DNA from: Melanocharis versteri
Lineage: Eukaryota > Chordata > Aves > Passeriformes > Melanocharitidae
Assembly (NCBI GenBank): GCA_013397845.1
Contig: VZTG01005248.1
Span: forward strand, 2,045,028-2,109,027
Direction of reading: 5' to 3'
DNA: 64,000 bases
The notes under the pieces were generated by a model. That model saw nothing but the letters and a program-made list of their open reading frames with translations, was not told where the DNA came from and searched no databases. The position numbers were made by a program, and so were the translations under genes. Shown here in pieces: positions 52,628-63,740 of this stretch (positions are counted from its first letter, which is position 1; every line of letters begins with the position of its first letter).

Positions 52628-52718
52628 ATGCAGCTCTTGAAAGCTTTATGGGCACTAGCAGGAGCAGCGATCTGCTGTTTTCTTATATTTGTCATCCACT
52701 CACAGTTTCTTAAAGAAG
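52628..52718 (+). CDS. TAFA5: TAFA5 (FAM19A5) alternative first coding exon
   Basis: Translation begins MQLLKALWALAGAAICC, continues through a hydrophobic segment to HSQFLKE at codon 30, and leaves one G for a split glycine codon. A donor follows directly (AAG|GTAATT at 52719). From recall, one mammalian TAFA5 isoform starts almost identically (MQLLKALWALAG, then a hydrophobic run, then QFLKEG) and is spliced to the exon starting QLAAGTCE. Length, phase and position at a CpG island all agree. TAFA5 is a small secreted, cysteine-rich, chemokine-like protein made mainly in brain. This exon supplies the N-terminal signal or anchor segment (about residues 6-23); the cysteine domain lies in later exons beyond the window. 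The start is fixed by an in-frame TGA at 52565 and a purine at -3. Apparent differences from the mammalian form lie mostly in the hydrophobic core. Confidence 0.9.
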
Positions 52719-52907
52719 GTAATTGTATGTGCATGTCTACATATCCTGTTCTTTAATACTAAGATCTTTACGAGGTGCCTTAATTATTTTTACTGTTTCC
52801 AGTATGTTCTATTTACAGCAGTGCTTCCACGCTATTTTTCCTTTCCGTTAAAGCCTTCTCAATTTTGTTGCTTTAGAGAATAGGTAGGCTTAGACTTACA
52901 TCTTTGG

Positions 52908-52958
52908 TATATGCATATATATTATATATGTATATATATAAATATATATATATATATG
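52908..52958. repeat. (AT)n microsatellite
   Basis: TA/AT dinucleotides with a few interruptions, about 190 bases into the TAFA5 intron. Confidence 0.93.
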
Positions 52959-55900
52959 AAATCTGTATGATGTTTATATTCGATGTTTTAGCTGACGTCT
53001 CATTTCTTTATGGGGCATGTATAGTGTATAGAAAATATTTGTTTCTATCAGATGACCACAAAACAGTAGTCATCATGGGAATATTAATAAACCAAAAAAC
53101 CCCTTAACAAGTAAACGTCTTATTTTTATACCAAATCAATAGGCATCCTTTTCCTCTTCCTTATTCAGTACATTTTCAATAGATGGCACTAAAGTTCTAT
53201 GGAAAGGGCAGGGCAGAGCAAATCCTGGGCATTCAGCATCTTCCTTCTCCTCACTGCCCCGAAACGGGAAGAGGCCTTTGCGTGGCTTCAAGGCTCCTGT
53301 TTTTTCCACCTTGTGGTCAGAAAATTGTGATTACAATTTACAGGAGAAAATAATTTGGATCGTGGGGCAGGCTTTCCTCTTTTCTTTTTTTTTTCTTTTT
53401 TTTTTCCTACTTGAATTGGGTGAAAAAAAATATGTTTGATTAAGTGAGTAGAGGGATTTTCCTGGGGAGTTACCCTTGTATTGCTCCTTTTTTGTTTTGT
53501 TTTCTTTCCTCAGGAAATTAGTATTTTCTTTTTTTCCTGTACTGCTAAAATAATTATTTCATTTGTTACTTGTATAGCAAACTGTAGTCTGAGATTCAAG
53601 TGTGAATCCTGAGAAATATATATGTATTTGGTGGTGTATGGGAAAGTCCAGTCCTGTTTTTAAAGCAGTGTTAACAAAGATAACACAACAATAGGGGGGG
53701 GTTGGTGAACCCATTTTTTCTTTTTTGCCATTTTAATATAGTTGAGGTTATAGCTGGAGAAAAAAGAAGTCAAGCTCAGCTTGGAGGGCTGTCTGTGTAA
53801 AGCAAGGAGAAAACTTTTTTGTGACTGGGACAAAGTTTCACTCAAGGCTGGGCAAAGCTACAACCTTGCAACCACTGAAGTATCAGTACTGATTTTAATT
53901 TAGTGTCAGTTTAAGAAAAGTATGAGACTTTATGTTTTCACAGATTTTTTTTTTTTCCCTGGAATTAATAAACACTAATTTGCCTGATTTGGTTAATTTA
54001 GAAGCATTATCTATATACCTCCAGTGCTAAAGATTTCTCATTTAAGAAATGTATCCATGCTGTAATTGCATTGTGTGCAATGCCTCCCACATAGTGACTT
54101 ATTTAACATTCTTTTAAAATGCTCAGACAACTGTATTTATATATATCTGTCTAATGACATGGCCTGTTTTGAGGAGATTTTGCAGAATTTCAAGCTATAT
54201 TTTTACACTGTTTGCCATTATACTACTTTTTTTTTTCTTCTTCAGTCTTTTAGGGCTTGAGGTCTGTGTTACTGTAAAAAATCCTTAAAAGAAGAAGCAT
54301 TTTGTTTCCCTTAAAATATTTCACCCTGCCTTGTAGGAAAAGAAAGCTGGCAAATTATTTTATAAAAACAGAAACCATGGCTGTACATGAAGGTCTTTTA
54401 ACACATTTTACATTTCTCCAGCAGTTATAAACATTCTTAATGTGGACTGCAGACAGCAAACTGAAGCTCTTTAGCTTGTTGGGTAACTTAATTACATCAG
54501 TTTGTTTATATTTGTTCCTGAAACCTTTCTGCTTTCTTTAGCAATGAGAACTATATACTGACTGTAAATTGCATGTATTGGGATAGTTGTCAGACTTTTC
54601 TTGACAGGTGCTAATCTCCACAATAGCATTTTGACCCTTTCCGTATAATTACTTCAACAGTGTATGTATTTCTTCCTCCCTGTAGTTTCAATAAGGACAC
54701 TGAATAGTTCAGTGGAGTTGAATGAAAGTCTGCATGGTACAACTGAGTTTTTTCTTTATGAAGAACTTTTAAAATATCTAATAAAATGAATGGTTTAAGC
54801 ATAAGATATTTAAACGAAGGCATATAAGGGAATGAGAAATAGATAACACTGCATTTAAGCTATATATTGTAAGCAGTTTGTAAAATAAGATTTACATTTA
54901 CTTTTTTTTTTTTTTTTCATTTTAAAACCTGGTGTTTTATGGTACTTTCAATAAGAAAACAAAGAGAAAAAGTGTGAGGAAAGAACTAGCAAACAATTTA
55001 ACCATATGCCTAACACATTAGTTTATTAAGTAAATATGTATGAAGAAGAATACATGTGAGATTATCTCACTACCTTCATAAGATTGAGGTAGTTTTCTGA
55101 TGTCAGAGTTATCCCTTTACGTTATAATTTTACAAAAACTTAGGAATGCTATGTCTCATTGCACATGATGTTAGACTGTTGATTTCCTGGCAAAAAGATT
55201 AATTTCCCATTGGAGCCTAATGAGCTACACAGGCATGCTGTTTGTAACTCAGCTGTGTGGTCGAATTCCTAAGTTAAATGCTTGGACATTTTAATTTGAT
55301 TATTGCTTGTGCAGAAGGATAATTTCCTGTTGTCCCAAAGAACATTCAAATAAGCCATCAGTTTGACTAGCTTGATCAGATTAGCTGATAACACCTATCT
55401 CCTGAGACAAGTTGACGATACAAGTTCATACACCAAGCATCTCTTTTGTATGCAAGACAATTGATTTAAGAAGAATGAAATGTAAAATTAATTAAAGTTC
55501 AAACCTAATTTATTAATGCATATTCCTTCCATTTTTTTGCATGTTTCATAATATTTGCTGCTTATTGTTTTTCCAGAGCTAGGTTTTAACAGAAAACTGA
55601 CGTAACCTTCACTTCATACAAAATTATATAATTACTACGTCTCTTTTTCTGTGTTCATTTTCCTTTTACTCACTTGGAATTATTGGTGTTATCTGGTATG
55701 TTATGCTCTTATGACCTTTTAACACAATGTGTTTTTATAATTTCAGTTGTACTGTATGGCTATAGTGTATAGAACTTCCATGACATCCAGCTGAAACTTA
55801 TTACCAGAACCAAACCCTCCTTCAGTCTCATTCATAAATATGAGATTGTATGTTGCAACAGTCAACTGAGATTTTTTTTTCTTAATTAATGTTAATTTCA

Positions 55901-58900
55901 TGTTAATTTCATTTTAGTTCTTATTCTGAAGTGGCCCTGTCTTAATTCTTAAATATTTTTTATATACGTTTGTGAATTGAGGCAGTTTAGTAGTAGCATT
56001 ATTTTACTACCATATGAATGGTGTTAAGAAACAGTGAATGCTTGTTCTGAGATGAGTGGGAAAGAGCTGTTTAAATGTCTATTTTCATGAATATATTTTT
56101 TTCAGGAAGTGAAGAATGGGTGACACAGGGTGCTATTTTTCCACACTTACGCTTTTGTGTGGAAATGCAGGTCGTCCTGTGGCTAATCCGTTCCCCTATG
56201 TCCAATCTGTCCTTCAGTGTTTCTAAAAGATGAATAGAGCTGTGAACCCAGAGAAGGGTATTGTGATACATAATTGCAGTCCCATGCCTGTCTGATCTTC
56301 CTGCGAAGCAGTTAATCGTGCTCTGGTCAGCTGCAGTCACTATGAAGGAGTGTTTAAAAATTCAATATCTAAAGCTTTTTGCATACACTATTGAAAATTA
56401 AAAGTAGCCAAGTACATTCACTACCCATGTCTGATTTCAAATGATTCATTAGTTAATATTGTTTAACATGTTTGTTCAAAGAAGAATGAAAAACTTTTGA
56501 GTTGATGTTACACCCCATCAATTGTGGGAACTCCTTGCCCCTGACAAGGACCTCTTTCACATAGTAGACCATTTTAACCATTCAGACACAACAGTGATGG
56601 GGCAAGGTAAAGGATACAGTTTCTACATGTGTCTTTGAGTCTCATGGAAAGTAGGGCAGTTAGAGAGTAACTTCAGAAGGGTACGTGTACATGGCAGCTG
56701 GGGTGTGTTACAGCCCTGGATATACTTTAAAGCTTTGTTTATGTGCTGATTGCTCATTAGGAGATAAAAATGTCTAATTTATCAAGAGGTGCATTGATAT
56801 TTTGAATGGTTTAGTAGATTTAGGTGATATTAGCCTTGTTTGGAGAGGGACTGCACAGAAGCAGATTCAATCTCAAGAATCTTGCTTAAAGTATAGAGGA
56901 TTGGAATATTCAGATCCCAAAAGCAAATTCTTAGTCTGTTGGGTAGGTGTCCAGTAGTAAGTTCTGTAAAATAGGGTGATTTTCTGTTGATACACTGCGG
57001 TGGTTAAGTAGAGACAAGAGAATTCTAGTGCTTCTTTTATAACCAGATGATTATGGCTATAAACCAAAATTTAGTATAATTTGTGCAAATTTTGCGTATA
57101 CTTATGTATATAAATAAGGTATCTATTTAGCACATTTTTCATAATTATCTTCTATTTTTCCCGTGGACAAAAATTAGCACTTATTGGTTACACTTCTAGG
57201 AACTTCTGTGTCAATTCTATTTATAGGAATTAGTGTCACAGTAGTGAAAAATACCCCAGCACATTTTTTTAAAAGAGTGCAATATTACACATAATAACTT
57301 GGCTTAGTTTTATGCTTAATATCTTTCTTCTGTCACTTTTTATACAGATATAAATATTTTAGCCTGCTTTAAAACTACAGAAAAAGCTTTGTGCGTATTT
57401 TTGGTTTTAGCATGTACATTTTGACACTGACAATAATAAGGCACATATTCTATTTAGCTGTGTAACCCCAAACAACTCTGCTACTCCTCTGCTAATATTT
57501 GAAAATGTCTACTGACAGTATACTCGAGATTATTTTTTAAAGAGCCTTCTGTTCATATAACCTGATGGCTTGAGGAACCTGGTATTGCTAATGTTAATTG
57601 CTATGTAAAACCTTTTGAGCAAAGGAGTTGTTATCTTCTAAAACGTTTTGAACATTTGGCCCTCAAAATTTTCCTAGAAAGAGTTTGAATGTGACTTCGT
57701 ATGACAGATAATATTGCCAGCCTTTCATTTTTCTTTTATCTTTTAAACAAAAAATACTTGAACCAGTTAAACATAGAAAGATAATTGCTTTTGCGAATAT
57801 GGGAAAAAAAGTATTGGTTATTTTTTCAGTTTGCCCTTTTATGGTTTACCTGTGTCTCAAAACAGTAAGATACCTTGCATACCAGATGTGCCGCATATGT
57901 TACTTATATATATAGTAAAACTGAGTTGAGGACAGTATGTCCCAGCTGCACATTTGCTGAAGGGTTTGTTATATTTGATGCGCTGTAGTATAATTTTTTC
58001 CACTGTCTATCTGCCATATATTTTTTTGGGGGGGGTGGTGTTGTGAAGAAGCAGATATGAACGATATTATCAGCGCAGGAATCAGGGTAGGGAGAGGCAC
58101 AGAATGCAGAAGTGGAAGGTTTACTCTTCCCATCCAGGAAACAGAATTGGCAGTTAAAAAGCCCTAAACTTGAATAAGGGCTACATAGGAAAGAATATGT
58201 GAAAGGTATCCAATCTTTCTTTGAATTTTTAATATAGTTTTATGGCAACTAAATAGAATTAAGACCCAGTTCAGTGTCTATGTGATAGTGTGCAGCACAT
58301 TGGAGCTGCAGAAAAATGAGAAGAGGTCCTGCGTTGAGATAAAATACCTTTGTATTTGAAATGTTTTGACATTTCCAGTCCATTGTTGTTTTTTGTTTCT
58401 TTGTTTCTCAATAGCATTAGAGAGGTGTAGCAGTGAAAGGAAACAATGCAGACAAATTTCTCAATCATTTTCTTTTCAGAGAGGCAGGAAAGATGTTCTC
58501 TATGTGGCATCTGCTGTGCTGGGATGTACCAAGAGGGGGAGTCTGACAGGTTTTCTACCCATGGGAGGAGGCTTTGAAATAGTCTTTCACTTTGGGTGTT
58601 TCATATGAACGGCTTGTATGTCTTCACAGGGAACTGCACCATCAGTGGTATAAACCTCCTAGGTTTCCCAACTGAGCAACTTTAAAAAAGCCATTAGTAA
58701 GAGATTTTTCAGTAGCCTTTTTACAATCGCCTGTTTTCATAGCCCAGGATCACAAGTGATGAATTATTGACCTTTCTTAGCATTTATCAGCACTACCTGT
58801 TCCTAAAGGCAGTACTTTAGACTGGCGTGAGTCACATCATACGAAAGTGCATGCTTTTTAGATCTGTTGGTTAATATTTATTTTTCTTGTTTCTTAGCAG

Positions 58901-59879
58901 GCATACACTGTATCAAATATTAAACTGCCAAAAGACACACACAACTTTTTGAAACTGAACTAAAAACCCCAAATGGAAAAAAAAAAACCCATGTTTTTTA
59001 CAAGTTGAGTTCAATATAATATTGCTGAGAGAAGACATAATTTTTTTTTAAATTCACTAGTCAAGATATAGATAAAATTATTCTCTTCGCATATATATTT
59101 AAGAAAAGCTGTTTATAATCATGTGAAGAAAAGATGCAACATAATTGTACTATCTGAAATAACGGTATTTGTTTTCTGTTAGTATTTAGATATCCCAGTT
59201 GGAATTGGTTCCTCAGCTGAGTATGACTGGCCAACTGGGGTATCTATTCCACCCAGTACCTGCATTTTTGCAAAGATTTATTTTTCTTAGAAATTATATC
59301 CTCTTGCTGCTTATAGCCCATAGTGATAGTAGGTTCTGTTTAATAACAAAATCCTATTATTTGCCTAAATGTGCTTTCTATGCTTGTTCTAGAAATCCAA
59401 CACATGATGAATCTGCCTATTCATTATATTTTACCTTTGGCACCACATCAGTTCACAAGTAAATCTTACTCAGAACAATAGATCTTCCTACTAATTGTTG
59501 TTAGTCTCATGTAAAGCAATCAGTAACGTATTTGGAATATGTCCAAACAGCAAATTAACATAGAAATAAACAATACCAATATTTTCTTAAGGCAGACCAT
59601 GTACTAACGTGTGTTTTCACATGAGTGATGCATTATTTTTGTCCATATAAAGGAAAGGAGATTGTATTAATTAATCGAGTAAAAAAAAAATATATTTGTC
59701 ATGGACAAGTATTTTCTGGATCTCAGCTTCTTTCTAATGTGCCACAAGGCTATGTGGTGTTTCAAAGTCTGGGTGTTTAATTGCAGTCACACGTGAGAAA
59801 AGACTAAGTGGATCCACAGGAGAACAAAGGGAATAGCTAAACCTTTAGGAGATATGACCTAGAAAAAAGAACTAAAGAC

Positions 59880-60262
59880 ACTAGTGTTACCAAGTTTAGA
59901 GAAGAGATTACTAGCATGATAAGAGATTTCAGTGGGTAAAATTCTGCCTTGAGAATAATAAACCGTCCTTTCTGTAAAGTGGGAAGATCACAAGGAGCAA
60001 TGAATGCAAACTGATTTGAGGGAAATTTAGGCTAGACATTGAGAAAGTTGCAGCAGGACAGATTTGTGCTGATGCTTTAGGGAGGACTTGCCATTGGCAA
60101 GAACAGTTAAGCATTGGAATAGATTTTCTTGAGAAGTTGTGGAATAGGAGAGTTTTACTTTCAGATTAAAATGCTGTCTGTTGGGAACAGTATTCTTAAA
60201 TTGAAGCAGACAGGTGGACTAGGTGATTTCTTGAAGTCTCTTGAAGTCTGGTTCTCTGAAAT
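59880..60262 (+). mobile_element. Old CR1 LINE 3' fragment, forward strand
   Basis: Forward CR1 marks, diverged: 'ggaaatttaggctagacat', 'taagcattggaatagatttt' (the usual HWNRLP region), 'gagaagttgtggaatagga' and 'ggtggactaggtgatttctt' near the 3' end. An 11-base word 'cttgaagtct' is doubled at 60231-60250. No open frame survives. It is the only forward-strand repeat found in the TAFA5 intron. Confidence 0.72.
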
Positions 60263-60510
60263 GTGCACTTACCTAAAACTTATGAAGGTGAAAGATGTTT
60301 TAACATCTTAGGGCAATTTTCTGTTGTCAGCTGAAGTCAATAGGCTCATGAGAAATTATCCTAGGATCTGAAGGTATCAGAGAACAAAGAAAAATTCCAA
60401 GAAATCAGCTAGTGTATTAAGTATTTTTTTAGCTAAGTCATACCTTTTTTTGAGTTGCAGATGTAATTTAAAACAAAAACAAAACAAAACAAAGGAACAT
60501 AAAATGTCAT

Positions 60511-62200
60511 TGTAGTGTGTTTGATGCTGGCCAAATGCCAGTGCACCCACAAAAATCATTCACTTATTCTCCTCTGCTATAGTTAGGCAGAGGAGGGGGA
60601 AAGGAAACATTTTAATGGGATTCATTAGTTGAGGTAAGGATTGGGAAGAAACACTTCATGGGCAAAACAAGCTCAAAACTTTAAAAGGTATAAAAAAAAA
60701 TTAACAGAACTAAAAGAGGATAATGAGAACTAGAATAAACCTTTGGAACACCTTTCACCCAACCCAGCCCTTTTTTCCTTCCCACTGACAGTGCAGGAAA
60801 ACAAAACATGGGATTTTTAGTCAGTTTGTTACTTCTAAAAATATTTCTTCAGTTCGCTTAGGGCGAGGAGTCTCTTTTGGTATGCCATGGGGCCCTTCCC
60901 ACGGGAGACAGTTCTCTGTGAACTTTTCTAACGTGATTCTCGAGTAGCAGTCCACCCGAAACCTGCTGCAATGTGAAGTCCCTCCCACGGGCAAAGCAAT
61001 CTTCCCACAAGTGCCTTTTTCCGTGGGCCATTTCGTTTATGGGGTTTTGTTTTTAAGGATGAGCTGTTCTAGTATAAAAGCAAGGGTCTTCTTCTTCTAT
61101 CTCTGGAAGCAGGGGTTCTCTCTCTCTCTCTCTTCAAGCCTCTCACCAGATCACAGCTTTTCAGCATCCACACACTCCAGCACGAGTGCCTTTTTCTCAT
61201 GGGCTGTGGGTGAATGCTGCATCCCCCCATGCACTTCATGAATTACAGGGAAACTGTTGTATTAAAGTCCTCACCACGGCTTGCAGAAGCATCTCAGCTC
61301 TGAGGCTCAGAGCGCCTCCTCCTCCCCCTCCGTCCTTTTCACTGACCTTAGTGTCGCCATATTGTTCTCCTCACGTGTCTTCACTTTTTCCTTTTCTCTG
61401 ATTTGGGAGAGAATTGGTGTTCATAGGTTCGTTTGTTCTCAAGTTCTATCAATTGAAACAGTTTTTATGGAGTTCTGCAGCACTGAAAGGTTGGTCTCGT
61501 CCAGGCTCAGCAGTCAGGGAATCGCTCGCTGTGCCTCTCGCTGCTGATCATGTGGTCTCTGCTGGCACCATGCAAGCCGCACCAGCTGCCACCTCCACTT
61601 CGCGCCTTTTCTTCACGTGGGGCACTGAAAGAAGAAAAGCTGCTGCCGCTGCTTTTGTCCTTCTGTCCACAGCATGGCTGGCTAAAAGTGGCTAAGCAAA
61701 TAAAGTCCATTGCGAGCCATGCTGAGATAGCTGCAGCAGCGCGGCGCCGCCCCGGTCGCGCTGATTTCGGCCACGCAGTCCTGGCCACATGGCCGCTCTC
61801 GGACCGGGATGGAGGCGGCCGCGTGGTTGCTCATGGCGCCAGGGTGGCCCCCGGCGGCATGGCCTAGGGGCCACGCCGTGACAGGGTCCAGCAGCCCCCT
61901 CTGGGAAGGAGCCCCGGCTCCACTGGGAAGGGGGCCCGGCCAGCCCCCCCCGGCCCCCACCCCTCCAAGGGCAGAAAGAGAGCTTCCCACGTTTTTTTCG
62001 TTCTTAAATATGTTATCATAGAGGTGTTACCAGCTTTTCTAATTGGCTTAGCAGTGTGCCTGTTCTCAGACCTAGCTAGCGATTGGTCGTGCCAGGCATG
62101 GAGGAAGCTGCTAGCAACTCCTCACAGAAAAAATCACTTCCGTGGCTGGCTTTTTCCCTCCTCACCAAAAATCAAGCTATTTGAAACCACCGTAACCATG
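60511..62200 (-). mobile_element. Long LTR of an endogenous retrovirus, reverse strand
   Basis: The left end 'tgtagtgtgtttgatgctgg' and successive blocks ('aatgccagtgcacccac', 'ggtaaggattgggaagaaac', 'tggaacacctttcaccc', 'cttcccacgggagacag', 'cctccccctccgtccttttc', 'cttaaatatgttatcataga', 'ggcatggaggaagctgc', 'cctcctcaccaaaaatc') follow, in reverse, the same LTR family as 17495-18283. The TATA-like box (TATTTAAG, reverse strand) is at 62003-62010. At about 1.7 kb it is roughly twice the length of the 17.5 kb copy. Much of the excess is a GC-rich segment at about 61420-61980. The polyadenylation region near 60700 is decayed. The right end is uncertain by tens of bases. Confidence 0.78.
61550..61990. 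other. GC-rich, CpG-dense segment inside the long LTR
   Basis: Strikingly GC- and CpG-rich (for example 'gcagcgcggcgccgcccc' near 61736) in AT-rich surroundings. It lies between blocks that are adjacent in the other LTR copies, so it is either an expanded transcribed (R) region of this subfamily or an insertion. Overlapping frames of 60-105 codons on both strands reflect low stop frequency. I find no known protein in them, and it does not encode a TAFA5 exon that I recognise. Confidence 0.6.
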
Positions 62201-62307
62201 ATTAATGTAAATAAAGATCATTTTTAAAGTACTGGTTATGTTGCGAGCTATTTAAGACTCAAAGGTGTCCTGAGTCAGGACCGTGCTGTTAGCGCTTCTT
62301 CGTATGC

Positions 62308-62424
62308 AGCAAGCAGTGAAATAGAGATATTAGTCTAATTTACATTAGCAAGCAGTAAAATAGAGATATTAGTCTAATTTACATTAGCAAGCAGTAAAAT
62401 AGAGATATTAGTCTAATTTACATT
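62308..62424. repeat. 39-base tandem repeat, three copies
   Basis: Three head-to-tail copies start at 62308, 62347 and 62386. Each begins agcaagcagt and contains 'atagagatattagtctaatt'. The only difference noticed is G versus A at one position of the first copy. No spacers separate them. Confidence 0.98.
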
Positions 62425-62430
62425 CTGGTA

Positions 62431-62466
62431 TTTCTTTTAAGATTTCTTTTAAGATTTCTTTTAAGA
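62431..62466. repeat. 12-base tandem repeat, three copies
   Basis: Three perfect copies of TTTCTTTTAAGA start at 62431, 62443 and 62455, only six bases after the 39-base array ends. Confidence 0.98.
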
Positions 62467-62784
62467 TGAGGATTTGTGTTGAGGATTGTTTGTTTCTGCC
62501 AGTCTGCTCTTGTTACCCCAGCATGTGAAGGGCTTATCTCCAGGTTACCCTATGGCTACTCTGGCCTCTGGTGTGGGAAACACAGAACCTGTTCCACAAC
62601 AGGGTGAGCTGCAAATGGCTTCGTAAAGTTCTTTGTTAATGTGTGCCTGTTTGGTGCTATGGGTGATTAAAAGCTTTGTGTTCATTGCGGTCTGCAATGG
62701 TGTGTATTTTCATGCAGTACTGTCTAATTTTTGAATGCATGTATAGCTCTAAATCCAGTAGCAAAAGGAGAATTAGCAAGTTGT

Positions 62785-63740
62785 GCTGACAGAAATGCTT
62801 GTGGGTTGGTATAAGGACAGGGAGAGATCACTCACTAATTACCATCACAGACAAATTCTTCTTAATAAAGAATTAAGTCAGGGAAGAATTAATTTAATTT
62901 ATTGCCAAGAAAATCAGAGTAGGGTCACAAGAAACAAACCCAAATCTTAAAACACCTTCACCCCATGACTCCCTTCTTCCCGGGCTTCACTTTGTTCCCA
63001 ATTTTTCTGCTTTCTCCCCTGAGTGGTGCAGGGGGATGGGGAAGGGGGACTGCAATCAGTTTATCACACATCATCTCTGTTGCTCCTTCCTCTTCATACT
63101 CTTCCCCATCTCCAGCATGGGGTCCCTCCTGTGGAAGACAGTCCTCCACAAACTTCTCCAACGTGGAGTTGGTCAATCAGAAACAGACTGCTGCAGCGTG
63201 GGCTCCTTTCTCCCTGGATCCACAGGTCCTGCCAGGAGCCTACTCCATTGTGGGCTTCCCATGAGGCCTCAGCCTGCCTTGGGCATCCATGTGTTCCAGC
63301 ATGGGGGGGTCCTTCAGAGGCTGCAGAGGTACCTCTGCTCTACTGTGGATCCCCATGGACTGTGGGGGGACAGCTGCCTCACCATGGTCTTCACGGGAAT
63401 CTCTGCTTTGATGCCTGGAGCACCTTCTCTCCCTTCTTCACTGATCTTGGTGTCAGCAGGGCAGTCTGTTTCTCTAACATATTCTCACTCCTCTTTTTTG
63501 AATGCTGCTGGTGTTGCATAGATTTTCCCTCCCCTCCTCCCCCCTTTCTTTAATACGTTGTTGCAGAGGTGCTACCACCGTCACTGATGGACTTGGTTCT
63601 GGCCAGTGGTATGTCCATCTTGGAACCGGTTGGCACTGGCTTCCTTGGACACACGGGAAGCTTCCATCAGCTTCTCACAGAAGACATCCCTAAAGCTGCC
63701 CCATCTCTCCCCAAACATTGCCATGCAAACCAAATATATT
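62785..63740 (-). mobile_element. LTR of an endogenous retrovirus, reverse strand, 3' end truncated
   Basis: Same family as 17495-18283, reversed. Blocks include 'ggacagggagagatcactca', 'ttaatttaatttattgccaa', 'cttaaaacaccttcacccc', 'cttcttcccgggcttcact', 'ggggtccctcctgtggaaga', 'caggtcctgccaggagcct', 'cttcttcactgatcttggtg', 'agaggtgctaccaccgtcac' and 'cattgccatgcaaaccaa'. An intact AATAAA lies on the reverse strand at 62898-62903 and a TATA-like TATTAAAG near 63548-63556. About 95 bases of the LTR 3' end (left side) are missing. The reverse-complement frames of 161 and 176 codons here are LTR sequence, not genes. No proviral interior adjoins it. Confidence 0.88.

Noticed and set aside
61550..61867. 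105-codon + frame as another TAFA5 first exon
   Set aside because: Its sequence does not resemble either TAFA5 N-terminus I know, and GC-rich LTR sequence explains the lack of stops.
62308..62466. Possible CRISPR-like array
   Set aside because: Repeats are contiguous without spacers and the DNA is vertebrate nuclear.
63023..63553. 176- and 161-codon + frames
   Set aside because: They lie wholly within a reverse-strand LTR and read its complement.
60511..63740. Two LTRs as the ends of one provirus
   Set aside because: They differ greatly in length and sequence, and 62201-62784 has no primer site, gag or pol sequence.
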